From: Sutterella sp047777475
Lineage (GTDB): Bacteria; Pseudomonadota; Gammaproteobacteria; Burkholderiales; Burkholderiaceae_F
Length of the DNA: 64,000 nt
Direction of reading: 5' to 3'
Assembly (NCBI GenBank): GCA_047777475.1
Contig: JBKEET010000005.1
Location: 62,001-126,000 of the forward strand
The notes under the pieces are model-generated. The model worked only from the letters and a program-made list of their open reading frames with translations. It was not told where the DNA came from and made no database searches. Position 1 is the stretch's first letter; the number at the start of each line of letters is the position of its first letter. Below are positions 61,062 through 64,000 of the stretch, in pieces. Made by a program: the position numbers and the translations under genes.

Positions 61062-61102
61062 CCCGCGGGCCCCGCCCGGCGCAAGCCAGGGAGGTTCCGC
61101 CG

Positions 61103-61999
61103 ATGAGCAGCGTTACATCGGGGCCGCGCCGCGCGGCCTTCATCGGGCTCGGCACCATGGGCTATCCCATGGCCGGGCATCTTGCCGAAGCAGGCTTTGA
61201 CGTCTGCGTTTACAACCGCACGGCCGCGAAGGCCGCGCGCTGGGCCGGGGAGCACCGCGGCCGCACGGCCGCAACGCCCGCCGAGGCGGCGCGCGGGGCC
61301 GACGCGGTCTTCTGCTGCGTCGGCAACGACAATGACTTAAGGAGTGTGGTGCTCGGCGAAGCCGGGGCGCTCGCGGGCATGAAGCCCGGCGCCTTTTTCG
61401 TCGACCACACCACGGCGAGCGCCGCCGTCGAGCGCGAGCTCGCGGCCGAGGCCGCCAAGAAGGGCGTCCGCTGGATCGACGCGCCCGTCTCGGGCGGCCA
61501 GTCCGGCGCCGAAAAGGGCGTGCTCACGGTGCTCTGCGGCGGCAGCGCCGAAGACGTCGCCGCCGTGCGCCCGATGCTCGATGCGTACAGCTCGGCGGTG
61601 ACGCTGCTCGGCTCCGTCGGCAGCGGCCAGCTCGCCAAGATGGTCAACCAGATCTGCATCGCGGGCTGCGTCGAGGGCCTGAGCGAGGCGATCGCCTTCG
61701 GCATGAACGCGGGGCTCGACATGCACGCCGTGCTCGGCGCCATCGGCAAGGGCGCGGCTTCCTCCTGGCAGATGCTCAACCGCGGCGACACCATGGTCGA
61801 GGGCAAGTTCGACTTCGGGTTTGCCGTCGACTGGATGCGCAAGGACCTCGGCATCGTGATGGACGAAGCAAAGCGCAACGGCTCCGCGCTCCCCGTCACC
61901 GAAATGGTCGACCGCTTCTACGCCGAGGTGCAGAAAATGGGCGGCTCGCGCTGGGACACCTCGAGCCTCATCGCGCGCCTGCCCAAACCCCGCTCCTAA
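61103..61999 (+). CDS. Beta-hydroxyacid dehydrogenase (3-hydroxyisobutyrate/tartronate semialdehyde type)
   Basis: A 298-residue NAD(P)-dependent dehydrogenase: AFIGLGTMGYPMAGHLAEAGFDVCVYNRTAAKA (Rossmann), FVDHTTASAAVERELA, DAPVSGGQSGAEKGVLTVLCGG and GQLAKMVNQICIAG with catalytic Lys. Could be GarR, GlxR, HibD/MmsB or a succinic-semialdehyde type; sequence alone does not decide. It is 41 bp after sbcB. Confidence 0.9.
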   Translation: MSSVTSGPRRAAFIGLGTMGYPMAGHLAEAGFDVCVYNRTAAKAARWAGEHRGRTAATPAEAARGADAVFCCVGNDNDLRSVVLGEAGALAGMKPGAFFVDHTTASAAVERELAAEAAKKGVRWIDAPVSGGQSGAEKGVLTVLCGGSAEDVAAVRPMLDAYSSAVTLLGSVGSGQLAKMVNQICIAGCVEGLSEAIAFGMNAGLDMHAVLGAIGKGAASSWQMLNRGDTMVEGKFDFGFAVDWMRKDLGIVMDEAKRNGSALPVTEMVDRFYAEVQKMGGSRWDTSSLIARLPKPRS

Positions 62000-62005
62000 A
62001 ACAAT

Positions 62006-62011
62006 TACAAT
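62006..62011 (+). promoter_or_regulatory. glnS: -10-like hexamer upstream of glnS
   Basis: TACAAT seven bases after the dehydrogenase stop and about 95 bp before glnS. Confidence 0.3.
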
Positions 62012-62106
62012 TAGCAGATTGTTCCGCCCGCGCGCCGGGCCGCCTTTCGCGCGGCTCCGCGGGCGGATGAAGAAAAGAAACGATTCTCCCACCGGGACCC
62101 TTAAGA

Positions 62107-64000
<1,894 letters not shown>

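Overview
The window is GC-rich, densely coded DNA from a betaproteobacterium. Gene order and content point to Burkholderiales, most likely Sutterellaceae (Sutterella/Parasutterella-like). Supporting signs are the bamE/fur divergent pair, the purM-hda-HAD-pcnB-folK run, the DUF2868/DUF3482 pair, zapA next to a 6S-like RNA, and many Tat-exported redox proteins. This placement is inferred from content; no database was searched.

Left edge to about 13.9 kb is an anaerobic respiration region. It opens with the 3' end of an NrfD/DmsC-type membrane anchor. Next come a TorD-type chaperone, a NapG-like ferredoxin, a NapH-like membrane ferredoxin fused to a GltD-like flavoprotein, a polyferredoxin and a LysR regulator. 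A second, convergent operon encodes a complete molybdoenzyme (catalytic subunit, FeS subunit, NrfD anchor). An AraC-type regulator lies upstream of it, and an iron alcohol dehydrogenase and a sugar acetyltransferase follow. Substrates of both respiratory systems are unknown.

From 13.9 to 18.7 kb lie purM, hda, a HAD phosphatase, pcnB, folK and tRNA-Leu(CAA). From 18.9 to 25 kb are a LysR regulator divergent from a Tat-exported racemase, a MogA-esterase fusion, yjgA/darP, pmbA/tldE and a DUF805 protein. The gap before queA carries a strong candidate small RNA on the minus strand. From 25.4 to 31.1 kb runs the queA-tgt-yajC-secD-secF block. From 31.2 to 37.7 kb a minus-strand run holds DUF486, the DUF3482 GTPase and DUF2868 partner, an EptA-like transferase, thiE and thiM. 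Between 37.9 and 42 kb are an exported nitroreductase, lgt, an EVE protein, a 6S-like RNA, zapA, a small coiled-coil gene, bamE and fur.

From 42 to 45.5 kb is the most accessory-looking stretch. It contains a Tat-exported DUF362 protein bracketed by two copies of a 60-bp hairpin repeat, then an AlbA_2/ATPase/winged-helix protein preceded by degenerate 41-bp tandem repeats, then tRNA-Val(CAC). The rest is housekeeping: rnhA, a methyltransferase, mltD, fabI, nadK, recN, three glycosyltransferases, sdaA, an EamA exporter, rng, sbcB, a beta-hydroxyacid dehydrogenase, and a glnS cut by the window edge. That GlnRS carries an insertion of about 100 residues.

The observations most worth follow-up are the GlnRS insertion, the NapH-GltD fusion, the small RNA upstream of queA, the MogA-esterase fusion, the repeat array upstream of the AlbA_2 gene, and the racemase lacking one catalytic cysteine.
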